A stretch of DNA of 64,000 nt from Anabaena sp051781005 (GCF_051781005.1 NZ_JBPWOA010000020.1:62001-126000), one strand, 5' to 3'; numbered from the stretch's first letter, positions 43,780-53,866 are shown. Numbers and translations: made by a program. The notes: generated from the sequence alone by a model not told the origin.

Positions 43780-44991
43780 ATGCAACTAACCCAAAGGCAC
43801 ATCATCAAAAAAACTCATAAAAATTATCAAGAAATTGATAGGCTTTGCTTTCTTTCTAAAAATCTCTATAACGCTGCCAACTACTTAATTAGGCAATCCT
43901 TCTTTGAAACTGGTAAAATTCTCAATTATAATCAGACCCAGAAACTATTACAAAGTGAGTTTGATTACAAGAATCTACCAGCTAAAGTAAGTCAGCAAAT
44001 ATTGATGATTTTAGATAAAAATTGGAAAGCATTTTTTCAAGCACAAAAGGCTTATCAAGAAAACCCATCTAAGTTTTTGGGCAAACCAAGATTACCTAAA
44101 TACAAACATAAGGAAAATGGGAGAAACCTTTTAGTTTATACAATACAGGCTTTGTCTAAACCATTTCTATCAAAAGGATTTATTAAACTTAGCCAGACTG
44201 AGATAGTTTTCCCTACTAAGGCTAAAGAAATAGCACAAGTTAGGGTTATTCCCAAGCTTAATCATTATGTTATTGAGGTGATTTATAATCAAAAAGAAAA
44301 ACCAAAACAGGTAGATAATAAGAGAATTGCCAGTATTGATTTAGGATTAAATAATTTGGCTTCTGTAACTTTCAATCAAGCAGGTTTAATACCTTTCTTG
44401 ATCAATGGCAGACCTTTAAAATCCATTAATCATTTTTTTAACAAAAAGAAAGCTGAATTACAGGCGATTCTCAAAACCAGGACTTCAAAAAAATTACAGA
44501 CTCTCTGTGCAAAACGCAATTTTAAGGTTGATGACTACTTGCATAAAGCCAGCAGATATTTAATCAATAAGTTGATTGAATTAGATATAGGTACTTTGGT
44601 AATTGGAAAAAATGAAGGTTGGAAACAAGAACTGAATATAGGTTCTAAAAATAACCAAAATTTTACTCAAATACCACATACCAGATTTATTGAACAGTTG
44701 ACCTATAAAGCAGAATTAGAGGGGATCTCTGTAATTATCACCGAAGAAAGCTATACATCTAAATCTAGTTTTTTAGATCAAGATGTACTCCCCATATATA
44801 AAAAAGGGGAAACCCATTCTTTTAGCGGTAACAGAATTAAACGTGGTCTTTATAAATCTGCTCAAGGTATTTTAGTGAACGCAGATGTAAATGGATCACT
44901 AAATATTCTCAGAAAAGCAATCCCTAATGCTTTTGCAGATGGGATAAAGGGGATTGTAGTTTCCCCAGTAAAGGTAAAACTTTCAAAGTAA
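43780..44991 (+). CDS. tnpB: RNA-guided nuclease TnpB of IS607-like element
   Basis: 403 residues. The RuvC catalytic residues are all present: D187 in ASIDLGLNNLA, E279 in VIGKNEGW and D369 in VNADVNGSLNI. The N-terminal wedge part (LTQRHIIKKTHKNYQEIDRL, then FLSKNLYNAANYLIRQ) is typical. The zinc-ribbon cysteines usual between E and the last D are absent; that region reads EESYTSKSSFLDQDVLP, a known cyanobacterial variant. A strong Shine-Dalgarno AGGAGG lies four bases upstream of the ATG. The guide RNA would overlap the 3' end of this gene up to the right inverted repeat. Confidence 0.93.
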   Translation: MQLTQRHIIKKTHKNYQEIDRLCFLSKNLYNAANYLIRQSFFETGKILNYNQTQKLLQSEFDYKNLPAKVSQQILMILDKNWKAFFQAQKAYQENPSKFLGKPRLPKYKHKENGRNLLVYTIQALSKPFLSKGFIKLSQTEIVFPTKAKEIAQVRVIPKLNHYVIEVIYNQKEKPKQVDNKRIASIDLGLNNLASVTFNQAGLIPFLINGRPLKSINHFFNKKKAELQAILKTRTSKKLQTLCAKRNFKVDDYLHKASRYLINKLIELDIGTLVIGKNEGWKQELNIGSKNNQNFTQIPHTRFIEQLTYKAELEGISVIITEESYTSKSSFLDQDVLPIYKKGETHSFSGNRIKRGLYKSAQGILVNADVNGSLNILRKAIPNAFADGIKGIVVSPVKVKLSK

Positions 44992-45036
44992 AAGATATTT
45001 GTCTATATTTTTTACAACTATCCTAATCAGGATAAA

Positions 45037-48000
45037 ATGGACATGGCTAGAAATTATACAAAACTTGATTTAGTGGCTTTTAATATCTCCAGTAAACTGG
45101 CTATCACAACTGCTTTAATTGGTTTTGTGGTTTCAACAGGATGGATATTTAATCTAGAAATTCTCAAAAGTGTGCTGCCAGGACAGCTAACAATGAAGGT
45201 AAACACTGCTTTGGGTTTTCTCTTCAGTGGAATATCTTTATGGTTGTGGCATCAAAATCGGCAGCAGAAGCAATCATTTCACTTGCAATTAATCTCTCAG
45301 GTATTGGCGGGGTTTGTAGTGCTGATTGGTTTGCTAACCCTAATTCAGTATGGCTTCAATATCAATTTAGGAATTGATCAACTGCTAATTAAAGAAGATA
45401 TTAATGCTGTTGCTACTTACTATCTAGGACGGATGGCACCAAATACAGCCCTGTGCTTTTTTTGGCTTGGTTCAGCTCTAATTCTGCTGCAATATAGGCT
45501 GATGAGCGTCGCTCAAAGTTTAGCTACAGGTAGTTTTTTTATTGCTTTATTCGGGCTGGTTGGCTATGTCTTTGGAATTAGCACTTTTTATCGCCTAGCG
45601 CCCTTTACTGGTATGGCAGTGCATACCAGCGTGACATTTTTGTTGTTAGGGTTAGGTATTATATTGAGTAGTCCGAAAAATGGCTGGATGCAGACGGTGA
45701 TGAGTCCGTACCTTGGTGGAGTCACTGCCCGTCGCCTGTTACCTGTGGTCATCGGTGTCCCTATTTTAAGTTCAGGATTATTTTTGTCAGCTTACCGAAG
45801 TAATGTTATCCCTGACGAGACTGGATTTTTATTGCGAGCTATTATTAATATCTTCATTCTTGGTGTGGTAGTTTGGTGGAATGCTAAATATCTGAATACA
45901 AGTGATCGCAAATATCAAAATGCTCAACAAGCACTCCAAGATGCTTATGAAAATTTAGAAACAAAAGTCCATGAGCGCACGGCTCAATTAGAGGCGGCAA
46001 ATCAGGCTTTGAGAGATGGTCGTCGCCAGTTATCGAATCTAATTAATACTTTACCGGGAATTGTTTTTTCTCGCAGTGTTGATGATGAGTGCTTAATTCA
46101 CAGTTTAAGTGATGGTTATTTGTCTATTATCGGTTGCAGCAGAACAGATATATCTAGTTATAGCGATCGCACATTCCAAGATTTAATTGTCCCAGAAGAT
46201 GTCCCCAAAATTGTCGCTGCCATCCAAACAGCCATAGAGCAAAACAGTTCTTACGAAATAGAGTATCGCATTCGGACTGAATATGGTCAAGAAAAATGGT
46301 TATGGGAAAAAGGCATAGAAACATCAGTTGATGGACAAACGCAAACCATTCAAGGATTTATCACAGAAATCACATCTCTCAAACACACACAAGAAGCCCT
46401 TCGCGTCAGTGAAGAACGCTGGAGATTAGCAACAAGTGCCGCCCTAGATGCTATATGGGAGTGGGATTCTAGCAGTGATATGACTACATTATCTGAACGT
46501 TGGTTTACCTTATTAGGAGAAAAACCCCAAAGTCTCACCATTAGCAGATTAGAGTGGAGCCGTTATGTTCATCCCGATGATTGCAAACGGGTAATCAAGT
46601 GTGTTGAAGATTATTTGACTCAAAAAGCTCCTCGATATTACAGTGAATATCGGTTGCGTCATCAAGATGGCAGTTACAAATGGGTAGAGTCTCAAGCAAT
46701 TGCCCAATGGGACGAACAAGGTCATCCCCTACGGTTGGTGGGTTCAATTGCAGATATTACTGAACGCAAGCAGACAGAGCAAGCCCTACGGGAAAGTGAA
46801 GCTAAGTTTCGGGAACTAGCCGAAAATATTCACGAAGTCTTTCATATCAACTCCGCTGATTTGAGCCAGGTTTTATATATCAGTCCTGGCTATGAACAGA
46901 TATGGAGACGGAGTTGCCAAAGCCTCTACCAAAACCCGAATTCTTGGAGTGAGTCCATACATCCAGATGATTGCGATCGCATCTTAGCGGCTTGCGAACG
47001 TCTGATTCAAGGAGAACCCTTGGAAGAAGAATATCGCATCGTTCGCCCTCAAGGGGAAATACGTTGGATTTTTGCTCGTGTTTTCCCTATTTATAGTCAA
47101 TCGGGAATAATATTGCGTCATGCGGGGATTGCTGCGGATATCACCGAACGCAAACTGGCGGAAATTACTGTCCAACAAAGTGAAGAACGCTACCGTTCTT
47201 TGGTAGAAGCAACCGCCCAAGTTATTTGGATCACTGATTCTCATGGGCAATTTATTACTCCTCAAGAAAGTTGGGAGGCTTTCACTGGTCAATCTTTTCC
47301 AGAATATCAAGGATGGAGCTGGCAATATGCCATTCATCCTGAGGACAGAGAACGCACAAAACAAGTTTGGTCTAAGGCTCTGGACAACAGTGAGTTATAT
47401 GAAAATGAATGTCGCATTCAGTCCAAAAATGGTGAATATCGCTATTTTTGGGTGCGGGCTGTACCTGTTCTGGAGACTGACGGCTCTAACCGCGAGTGGG
47501 TAGGAACTTGTACCGACATCACAAATCGCAAACAAACTGAAAGGGAAATCCAGGAACTGAATGAACAACTAGAGACGCGAGTGCAACAACGCACAGCCCA
47601 ACTCACCGCAGCCAACAAAGAACTAGAAGCATTTTCTTATTCGGTTTCTCATGATCTCCGCGCCCCATTACGCGGTTTAGATGGCTTTAGTAAAACATTG
47701 CTAGAGCGTTATCAGGATCAATTAGACGATAAAGGTAAGCACTATCTAACTCGCATTCGGGCTGGAACACAGCGAATGGGGGAACTAATTGATGATTTGC
47801 TGCAACTTTCAAGAGTAACTCGCTCCCAGATGCGACATACTCAAATTAACCTGAGTGCGATCGCTCAAGAAATTGCTCAAGAACTCAGCGAAAGCAACCC
47901 TAAAAGACAGGTAGAGTGGCTAATTTCCCCTCATCTTACCGTGACTGGCGATCCCCAACTGCTGAGAATAGTCATGGAAAATCTCCTCAACAATGCTTGG

Positions 48001-48294
48001 AAGTTTACATCCGTTAAAATACAGTCACAAATCGAATTCAGTTGTACAGCTTCATATAACGAAAATGGGTCGAACATAACATATTTTGTGCGCGACAACG
48101 GAGTTGGTTTTAATGAAGCTTATGCAAACAAACTTTTTCAACCATTCCAACGTCTTCATACTATCGAAGAGTTTCCAGGTACAGGCATTGGTTTAGCAAC
48201 TGTGCAAAGAGTCATTTTCCGTCATGGTGGCTATATCTGGGCTAATGGAGTGGTTGGAGAAGGAGCCATTTTTCACTTTACCTTACAAGGTTAA
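45037..48294 (+). CDS. Multi-PAS membrane-anchored hybrid sensor histidine kinase
   Basis: 1085 residues. About residues 1-290 hold seven or eight hydrophobic segments (an unclassified membrane sensor), then a coiled link (about 290-330) and four PAS/PAC modules (each with the closing pattern DITERK or similar: 'GSIADITERKQTEQA', 'GIAADITERKLAEI', 'GTCTDITNRKQTER'). The phospho-acceptor H872 is in SYSVSHDLRAPLRG (HisKA), and the HATPase_c domain has NLLNNAWKF, VRDNGVGFNEAYANKLF and GTGIGLATVQR. No receiver domain is fused, so the phosphoryl group likely passes to the next gene. It lies 46 bp from the TnpB element. Confidence 0.93.
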   Translation: MDMARNYTKLDLVAFNISSKLAITTALIGFVVSTGWIFNLEILKSVLPGQLTMKVNTALGFLFSGISLWLWHQNRQQKQSFHLQLISQVLAGFVVLIGLLTLIQYGFNINLGIDQLLIKEDINAVATYYLGRMAPNTALCFFWLGSALILLQYRLMSVAQSLATGSFFIALFGLVGYVFGISTFYRLAPFTGMAVHTSVTFLLLGLGIILSSPKNGWMQTVMSPYLGGVTARRLLPVVIGVPILSSGLFLSAYRSNVIPDETGFLLRAIINIFILGVVVWWNAKYLNTSDRKYQNAQQALQDAYENLETKVHERTAQLEAANQALRDGRRQLSNLINTLPGIVFSRSVDDECLIHSLSDGYLSIIGCSRTDISSYSDRTFQDLIVPEDVPKIVAAIQTAIEQNSSYEIEYRIRTEYGQEKWLWEKGIETSVDGQTQTIQGFITEITSLKHTQEALRVSEERWRLATSAALDAIWEWDSSSDMTTLSERWFTLLGEKPQSLTISRLEWSRYVHPDDCKRVIKCVEDYLTQKAPRYYSEYRLRHQDGSYKWVESQAIAQWDEQGHPLRLVGSIADITERKQTEQALRESEAKFRELAENIHEVFHINSADLSQVLYISPGYEQIWRRSCQSLYQNPNSWSESIHPDDCDRILAACERLIQGEPLEEEYRIVRPQGEIRWIFARVFPIYSQSGIILRHAGIAADITERKLAEITVQQSEERYRSLVEATAQVIWITDSHGQFITPQESWEAFTGQSFPEYQGWSWQYAIHPEDRERTKQVWSKALDNSELYENECRIQSKNGEYRYFWVRAVPVLETDGSNREWVGTCTDITNRKQTEREIQELNEQLETRVQQRTAQLTAANKELEAFSYSVSHDLRAPLRGLDGFSKTLLERYQDQLDDKGKHYLTRIRAGTQRMGELIDDLLQLSRVTRSQMRHTQINLSAIAQEIAQELSESNPKRQVEWLISPHLTVTGDPQLLRIVMENLLNNAWKFTSVKIQSQIEFSCTASYNENGSNITYFVRDNGVGFNEAYANKLFQPFQRLHTIEEFPGTGIGLATVQRVIFRHGGYIWANGVVGEGAIFHFTLQG

Positions 48295-48496
48295 GAAAAG
48301 GTTAAGTTTGGATATTAATAAACTTATTTTGATCTTCTACTAAGAAAATATTTGTGAAGTCATCCCCTCATTTTTAGATTTTGATATTGCTATAACTTTA
48401 GCGAATCTTCAATATAAGCTCAGTAAAACTTCCTTGGTAAAAAAAAAATAGCCATCTTAATATTATTGTGAAACATAAGATATACTCCAAGATAAT

Positions 48497-48931
48497 ATGA
48501 CCACAAAAAATACACTACTGATTATTGAGGACAACCCTGATGATATAGAACTAACACTGCTTGCATTTGAGCAAACTGGACTACAAGAAAACGTCGTAAT
48601 TGCTAGAGACGGCGATGAAGCAATTAATTATCTATTTGCAGACAACAATACCTCAGAATCCCTGCCTGACTTGATTCTGTTAGATTTACAGCTACCCCGT
48701 ATCAACGGATTAGAAGTTCTGCGGCGAATTCGAGCTGATTCTCGGACTAGATTGTTACCTATTGTGATTTTGACGACCTCTAATGAAGAGAGTGATCGTC
48801 TTCAAGGCTACGGTTTGGGTTGCAACAGCTATATCCGCAAACCAGTCGATTACGACCAGTTTGTGGGTGTTATACGACAGCTAGGAATGTACTGGTTGGT
48901 TCTCAACAGTCCTCCGCCCCTAACCCAATAA
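48497..48931 (+). CDS. Single-domain response regulator (Rcp1-like)
   Basis: 144 residues that are only a receiver domain of the phytochrome-partner (Rcp1) type. Phosphorylated Asp D63 is in LILLDLQLPRINGLEVLR; the acidic pocket is IIEDNPDDIELT; the switch Thr is in PIVILTTSNEESD, the Lys in YIRKPVDYDQF. It follows the multi-PAS kinase by about 200 bp, on the same strand, and precedes the REC-GGDEF-EAL gene by 9 bp, so it is likely the partner of the kinase and couples to it. Confidence 0.95.
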   Translation: MTTKNTLLIIEDNPDDIELTLLAFEQTGLQENVVIARDGDEAINYLFADNNTSESLPDLILLDLQLPRINGLEVLRRIRADSRTRLLPIVILTTSNEESDRLQGYGLGCNSYIRKPVDYDQFVGVIRQLGMYWLVLNSPPPLTQ

Positions 48932-48940
48932 CGAATTTTT

Positions 48941-50677
48941 ATGACTGATCAAATTAAAATTCTCATTGTTGAAGATAATTTAGACGATGCAGAATTAATG
49001 GTCTTGGAATTAGAAGCGGCAAATTACCAAGTAGTCTATCAACAGGTTGACACTATTGAAGCAATGGTAGCCGCTCTTGAATCCCAAGAATGGGATGTAA
49101 TTTTAACAGATTATTCCATGCCCCAATTTAGCGCTGTGGCTGCACTCAGTGTAGTCAAACTGCGAAAATTAGATACTCCTTTTATCGTTGTCTCCGGTTC
49201 AATCGGGGAAGAAATAGCTGTTAAATTAATGAGAGATGGCGCTCATGATTATTTGCTCAAGCATAATTTAACAAGGCTTGCTCCAGCTATTGAAAGAGAA
49301 TTGCGAGAAGCTAAGGTACGATGTGAACGTAAACAGGCATTAGAGAAAGTCCAATTTTTAGCATTTTATGATGAATTAACAGGCTTACCTAATCGCAATG
49401 CAGTCTTAAATATTTTACGAAAGCAAATCCTCAATTGCTATAAATTTGCGGTTCTATTTATAGATATTGACCAATATCGCAAGATTAAATATGGCTTTGG
49501 ACATATTAAAAGTGAACAACTGCTAATTGAAGTCGCAAAACGTCTGCAAGCCAGCTTACGTCCTGGTGACTACTTAGCAAAAATGGGCAAGGATGAATTT
49601 ATATTGATACTAGGAAATATCAGTCATGTAAGTGAAGCAGAAACCCACGCAATAGAAATGCATCGAGTTATAGATCCTCCCTTCGCGCTAGAAGGTTTTG
49701 TAATTTATGCCTCTATTACAATTGGTGTCGTAGATTCCAGTCTTGGTTTTGATGAACCAGAAGAGTTTTTGCGGGCAGCAGAAACTGCCAACTACACTGC
49801 TAAAGAACAGGGATTACAATATCCCACAGTTGTCTACAATCGCAGTATGCAAACTAGAGCTTTAGAGCGATTGCAGATGGAAACTGAATTAAGGCAAGCA
49901 ATCAGCCAGCAACAGTTACAACTTTTTTATCAACCAATCATTTCCCTCAATCCTTACAAAGTAGTGGGATTTGAAGCTTTGATTCGCTGGCAACACCCAG
50001 AACGAGGATGGATTTCACCGATTCAATTCATTCCCTTAGCAGAACAAACTGGGCTAATTATTCCCCTTGGTGACTGGATTTTAGAAACTGCCTGCCAACA
50101 GTTAACTATTTGGCAAAATCAGTTTTTAGATGATCTACCTCTGAGTTTGTCGGTAAATTTATCAGGGGTACAATTGAATGAAACAGGTGTAGTTCCCAAC
50201 ATTATTCATCGCTATCAATCTCTGAATTTGCAGGAAATCACACTCAAGCTGGAAATTACAGAGAGTACGCTGATGAACAATACACAAACAGTTATCGCCA
50301 GTTTAGAGGAATTTCGCGCTGCCGGTATCCAAATTAGCATTGATGATTTTGGTACTGGTTATTCTTCTTTGTCTTATTTACGCGATTTACCTGTTGATAA
50401 CCTCAAAATTGATCGCTCTTTTGTATCCCGAATAGATACAGATGAGCAAAACTTGGGAATTGTGCAAGCCATTATCACTTTAGCTCACACTATGGGCTTA
50501 GATGTGATTGCCGAAGGTGTGGAGACAGTTGCACAGATGAAGCGTTTGCTATCGCTCGGCTGCAAATATGGACAAGGCTATCTATTTTCTAAGCCAATGC
50601 CATCATCTCTCCTCGCTCAATGGCTGCAAAAAGCAAACAAAGAAATAGGCTTTGCTATCGATCTATTGGGTAAATAG
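48941..50677 (+). CDS. Receiver-GGDEF-EAL c-di-GMP protein; phosphodiesterase likely, cyclase unlikely
   Basis: 578 residues. Residues 1-125 are a receiver (D57 in ILTDYSMPQ). About 135-300 are a GGDEF fold with GKDEF (216-220) in place of GGDEF, so diguanylate cyclase activity is doubtful. About 315-565 are an EAL domain with EALIRW (345-350), LKLEITEST, IDDFGTGYSSLSYL, LKIDRSFV and EGVET all intact, fitting c-di-GMP breakdown. It follows the single-domain regulator by 9 bp, so the kinase, regulator and this enzyme can be read as one signalling line. Confidence 0.94.
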   Translation: MTDQIKILIVEDNLDDAELMVLELEAANYQVVYQQVDTIEAMVAALESQEWDVILTDYSMPQFSAVAALSVVKLRKLDTPFIVVSGSIGEEIAVKLMRDGAHDYLLKHNLTRLAPAIERELREAKVRCERKQALEKVQFLAFYDELTGLPNRNAVLNILRKQILNCYKFAVLFIDIDQYRKIKYGFGHIKSEQLLIEVAKRLQASLRPGDYLAKMGKDEFILILGNISHVSEAETHAIEMHRVIDPPFALEGFVIYASITIGVVDSSLGFDEPEEFLRAAETANYTAKEQGLQYPTVVYNRSMQTRALERLQMETELRQAISQQQLQLFYQPIISLNPYKVVGFEALIRWQHPERGWISPIQFIPLAEQTGLIIPLGDWILETACQQLTIWQNQFLDDLPLSLSVNLSGVQLNETGVVPNIIHRYQSLNLQEITLKLEITESTLMNNTQTVIASLEEFRAAGIQISIDDFGTGYSSLSYLRDLPVDNLKIDRSFVSRIDTDEQNLGIVQAIITLAHTMGLDVIAEGVETVAQMKRLLSLGCKYGQGYLFSKPMPSSLLAQWLQKANKEIGFAIDLLGK

Positions 50678-50853
50678 TAAATGGTAAATGTTAAGAATAA
50701 TTATTAAATAGAATAGGTTTACTACAAGTAATTATCCTCACTAAATATAAATCGGCTATAACAATGATTGTCGTCCGGCTTGAATATCGCTATGATTGTG
50801 AAACAGGCTCGAAATTAATTTTAGACTAAACTTTAATTCCAGTAATATGTTTT

Positions 50854-51561
50854 ATGGAACTTCCAATAAATACAAACTTGCAAATATTGAAAAATAATGT
50901 TCACTCTTTCAGCCAATCAGCACAGCAAGTTGGTAAGTCTTTCAAAGAAACAGCAAATTACAAAACGGATCAGGCAATTAATATAATTACGACAACTTTA
51001 GATCAAGCTAAAGGTTCTTTAGAAGATAGTTGGCAAACTGCTACACAAATTAAAAATACCACATCAGGAGCAATTGAAAATGCAATTACTCATTCTGTAA
51101 AAGATTTAGCAACGCAACACCCAACATTTTTACGGTTTTTACAAATACTCAGTTGGGCAAGTAATCACCCCATTATCAGTTTAGTAATTCTGCTGTTTAT
51201 CATTGCTTTTGCTTGGAGCATATTTAAAGGAATCATCCATTTAATTGAAACCGCCAGTTGGTCTATTTTAAAAATTCCCTTTCAATTAATTCAAGCTTTA
51301 TTTAAAACTTTATTTTTGTCATTAAATAAATTTGGTAATTTCCAGTTAGCAAAAATTCCAAACACTAACGAAAATAATTATACTTCCGCAGTAACGCCTG
51401 ATGGAATAATTTACAAAAATAAACAACAAAGATTAGCAGAAATTTCTCATCGTTTAGAATCAATTCAAAAAGAACAACAGCAGCTTTTACAAGAAGCAGC
51501 CAACCTCATTGGCTCAGAAACAACAGATATAGAAGGAGTCAGAATTCAGGCTTCGCCGTGA
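50854..51561 (+). CDS. Membrane protein of unknown function (235 residues)
   Basis: N-terminal 90 residues are an amphipathic coiled region (ILKNNVHSFSQSAQQVGKSF), followed by membrane helices around residues 108-130 (HPIISLVILLFIIAFAWSIF) and probably 135-170, then a soluble tail ending in a coiled segment (EISHRLESIQKEQQQLLQEA). I do not recognise a family. Composition resembles phage-shock or stress-type membrane proteins, but that is loose. It is downstream of the signalling genes, with a 176-bp gap. Confidence 0.7.
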   Translation: MELPINTNLQILKNNVHSFSQSAQQVGKSFKETANYKTDQAINIITTTLDQAKGSLEDSWQTATQIKNTTSGAIENAITHSVKDLATQHPTFLRFLQILSWASNHPIISLVILLFIIAFAWSIFKGIIHLIETASWSILKIPFQLIQALFKTLFLSLNKFGNFQLAKIPNTNENNYTSAVTPDGIIYKNKQQRLAEISHRLESIQKEQQQLLQEAANLIGSETTDIEGVRIQASP

Positions 51562-51578
51562 GCATCAGCGGATCGAGT

Positions 51579-51640
51579 GAGCCTTCCCTGCGGGACGCTT
51601 CGCGAACGCCGAACTCCGAACGGAATCAGGAGTCAGGAGG
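51579..51640. repeat. Dispersed palindromic repeat plus STRR
   Basis: CCTTCCCTGCGGGACGCTTC then GCGAACGCC, a hairpin element also at 59617-59645, followed by GGAATCAGGAGTCAGGAG heptamers. It lies between convergent genes. Confidence 0.7.
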
Positions 51641-51668
51641 GAAAGTTAGATAGGAATTACGAATTATT

Positions 51669-53576
51669 TTATAGTAATTCAGTAATCGGAAATTGACGTT
51701 GTTTATCTAATTCTTGTATCCGCATTTTTTCAGCATATATCGCATCTGCATAAGATTTATATTTATCTGGTTCTGCTTGGATATCAATTTTTTCCCACAG
51801 TTCCATAAAGTGACGATAACGTTTTTCTCTCAAGACTATTTCCATACAAGCAAGGGTTGCTTGAACTACCTGGGGAGTACGCAGTATTTCTTTGTTAGTT
51901 TTTTCATTTAAATGGAATAAATGCGAAATTAATCCCAATTCTTCAGATAATTCTAAATACCTGTTTTGTAAATTGGAGATTAAATCAGCTTCATCTGTTA
52001 ATTCTGAAATCTGTAGCCATAAAAAACGGTGATGAGAAAGGCTCAATTCTAAATTTCGCTCTTCTAATTCGTTAATTATTCCCTGACGCTGTTCTGGACA
52101 ATGGAGATAAATTTGTAATAATAACGCCTCAGCTTGTTCTAATAAACTACGTTCGGTATTTACTAGAGAGAGCTTTGGCGTTTTAGACTCCTGTTTGCGG
52201 AAACGTGATGGTGGAGTTTGCACACTAGCAGGTGCAATTTGAGTTAGTAGATTCTCAACTCGTAGGGGGATAATTCTAGAGTCCCCTAAGCTGAGTATTT
52301 CTGCACAGTAGGAAATGTAGTAATTAAGAGTATCACTATTAACTATATTTTGTAAGAGTTTGACGATTTGTTGCGTGACTTGTTGAAAGTCAGTAGCTTG
52401 TCTTAAATCTCTATTTTGAATAATTTGGTCTATTTGCCAATTGAGCCAGAGTGGGGCGTTTGCTAATAGTTGCTGATAATCTGCTGATGTATGACTTTGT
52501 AAATATTCGTCAGCATCTTTACCATTGGGTAAGTTAAGAATTTTTAACTGCACTTCGCCTTTGTAAGCTAATGTGGCAATTTCCCCGATCGCTCTTTCGG
52601 CGGCGTTGGTTCCAGCTTTGTCAGCATCAAAGTTGAGTATTAGTTGTTTGGAATCGGTGTAACGCAATAGTAGCCGGACTTGTTCTATGCTTAAAGCTGT
52701 ACCTAGAGAAGCGACGGCGTTGTTAATTCCCGCAGCATGGAGAGCGATCGCATCAAAATATCCCTCAACCACTACAGCTTGATCTAATTTAGCAATTCCA
52801 TCTTTGGCTTGATCTAGCGCAAATAAGGTTTTACCTTTACTGAAAAGTTCGGTTTCCGGGGAATTTAAATATTTTGGTTGTTCTTCTGTCAGCGTTCTCC
52901 CACCAAAAGCGATTACTCTCCCTTGTACATCGCGGATGGGAATCATCAGCCTATCCCGGAATACATCATAATATCCACCCCCTTCTTTCCTCGGTTTAAT
53001 CAAACCCGCTTTTTCCACCAGTTGTACTGGGTAATGTTTATCTTCCACCAAATACCGATGCAGGGTTTCCCAACCTGCGGGAGCATAACCTAAACCAAAT
53101 TGTTGAATTGTTTCTTCTCCGAGTTGGCGACTTTCACGCAAATACTGCATCACCTTTTGTTGCTGGGTATGTCTAAGGGCGTGTTGATAAAACTGGGCTG
53201 TGGAAGCTAAAACTTCATACAACTGCTCACGCAAAGACAACTGGCGCTGTAATTCTTGTTTTTGCTCAGGTGCTAAGGTTTGTACAGGTACTTGGTAACG
53301 TCTTGCTAAGTCTAGTACTACTTCCGTAAAGTGCCTTTTCCCCAAATCCATGACAAACTTAATGGCGTTACCTCCAGCTTGACAACCGAAGCAATAAAAC
53401 ATTTGCTTGCTGGGGCTAACGGTGAAACTGGGGCTTTTTTCATCATGGAAAGGACATAAACCGACAAAATCTTTCCCTCGCTTCCGCAATACCACATACT
53501 CCGAGACAACATCGACAATATCAGCCCGGAGTTTAACTTCTTCAATTGTGTCTGGATGTAAGCGGGGGATTTCCAT
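51669..53576 (-). CDS. dnaG: DNA primase
   Basis: Makes RNA primers at the replication fork. 635 residues. The CHC2 zinc finger is C41-x2-H44...C62-x2-C65 (CPFHDEKSPSFTVSPSKQ then MFYCFGCQ). The catalytic core follows with the Toprim motif VVVEGYFDAIALHAAGINN and LILNFDADKAGTNAAERA. The C-terminal helicase-binding part is present but diverged. The start MEIPRLHPDT at 53576 is clear. There is no neighbouring rpoD or rpsU, unlike in E. coli. Confidence 0.97.
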   Translation of the reverse strand: MEIPRLHPDTIEEVKLRADIVDVVSEYVVLRKRGKDFVGLCPFHDEKSPSFTVSPSKQMFYCFGCQAGGNAIKFVMDLGKRHFTEVVLDLARRYQVPVQTLAPEQKQELQRQLSLREQLYEVLASTAQFYQHALRHTQQQKVMQYLRESRQLGEETIQQFGLGYAPAGWETLHRYLVEDKHYPVQLVEKAGLIKPRKEGGGYYDVFRDRLMIPIRDVQGRVIAFGGRTLTEEQPKYLNSPETELFSKGKTLFALDQAKDGIAKLDQAVVVEGYFDAIALHAAGINNAVASLGTALSIEQVRLLLRYTDSKQLILNFDADKAGTNAAERAIGEIATLAYKGEVQLKILNLPNGKDADEYLQSHTSADYQQLLANAPLWLNWQIDQIIQNRDLRQATDFQQVTQQIVKLLQNIVNSDTLNYYISYCAEILSLGDSRIIPLRVENLLTQIAPASVQTPPSRFRKQESKTPKLSLVNTERSLLEQAEALLLQIYLHCPEQRQGIINELEERNLELSLSHHRFLWLQISELTDEADLISNLQNRYLELSEELGLISHLFHLNEKTNKEILRTPQVVQATLACMEIVLREKRYRHFMELWEKIDIQAEPDKYKSYADAIYAEKMRIQELDKQRQFPITELL

Positions 53577-53790
53577 TTTTTAAGGAACTAGGGATTGGTG
53601 ATTGGTGACTGGTAAACACTTTTTCGGGTTCTAGATTATTCTAAATCCTCTTCTTCCTCCTGACTCCTTGCCCTGAGCGTTCACGTAGTGTGTCGAAGAC
53701 AAGCCGATAGCGTAGCCATAGGGCTGACTCCTTGCCCTGAGCGAAGCCGAAGGGCTAACTCCTAACTCCTGTCTCCCGCCTTCAAAGACT
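53577..53790. repeat. Repeat-rich spacer upstream of dnaG
   Basis: Between dnaG and the divergent amidase: STRR heptamers of CTCCTGA type (TCCTGACTCCTTGCC, CTAACTCCTAACTCCTG), and palindromic pieces GTGTCGAAGACAAGCCGATA and GAGCGAAGCCGAAGGGC. The dnaG promoter must be in or near this DNA. Confidence 0.7.
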
Positions 53791-53866
53791 ATTATAATTC
53801 TTGTTTTCAGCCGGGAATACTCGCTAAAATTGCATACGCTGGAGCTTAACAACGGGAAGAATCAAA

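Larger units (their letters stand above)
43600..45010 (+). mobile_element. IS607-like TnpB element, 1.4 kb, with inverted-repeat ends
   Basis: AAATATAGACAAAT (43600-43613) and its exact reverse complement ATTTGTCTATATTT (44997-45010) flank a remnant of an IS607-type serine-recombinase gene and an apparently intact tnpB. The right repeat begins 5 bp after the tnpB stop, where TnpB guide RNAs (reRNA/omegaRNA) normally end. The transposase catalytic domain is missing, so it could move only with help from elsewhere. Confidence 0.78.
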
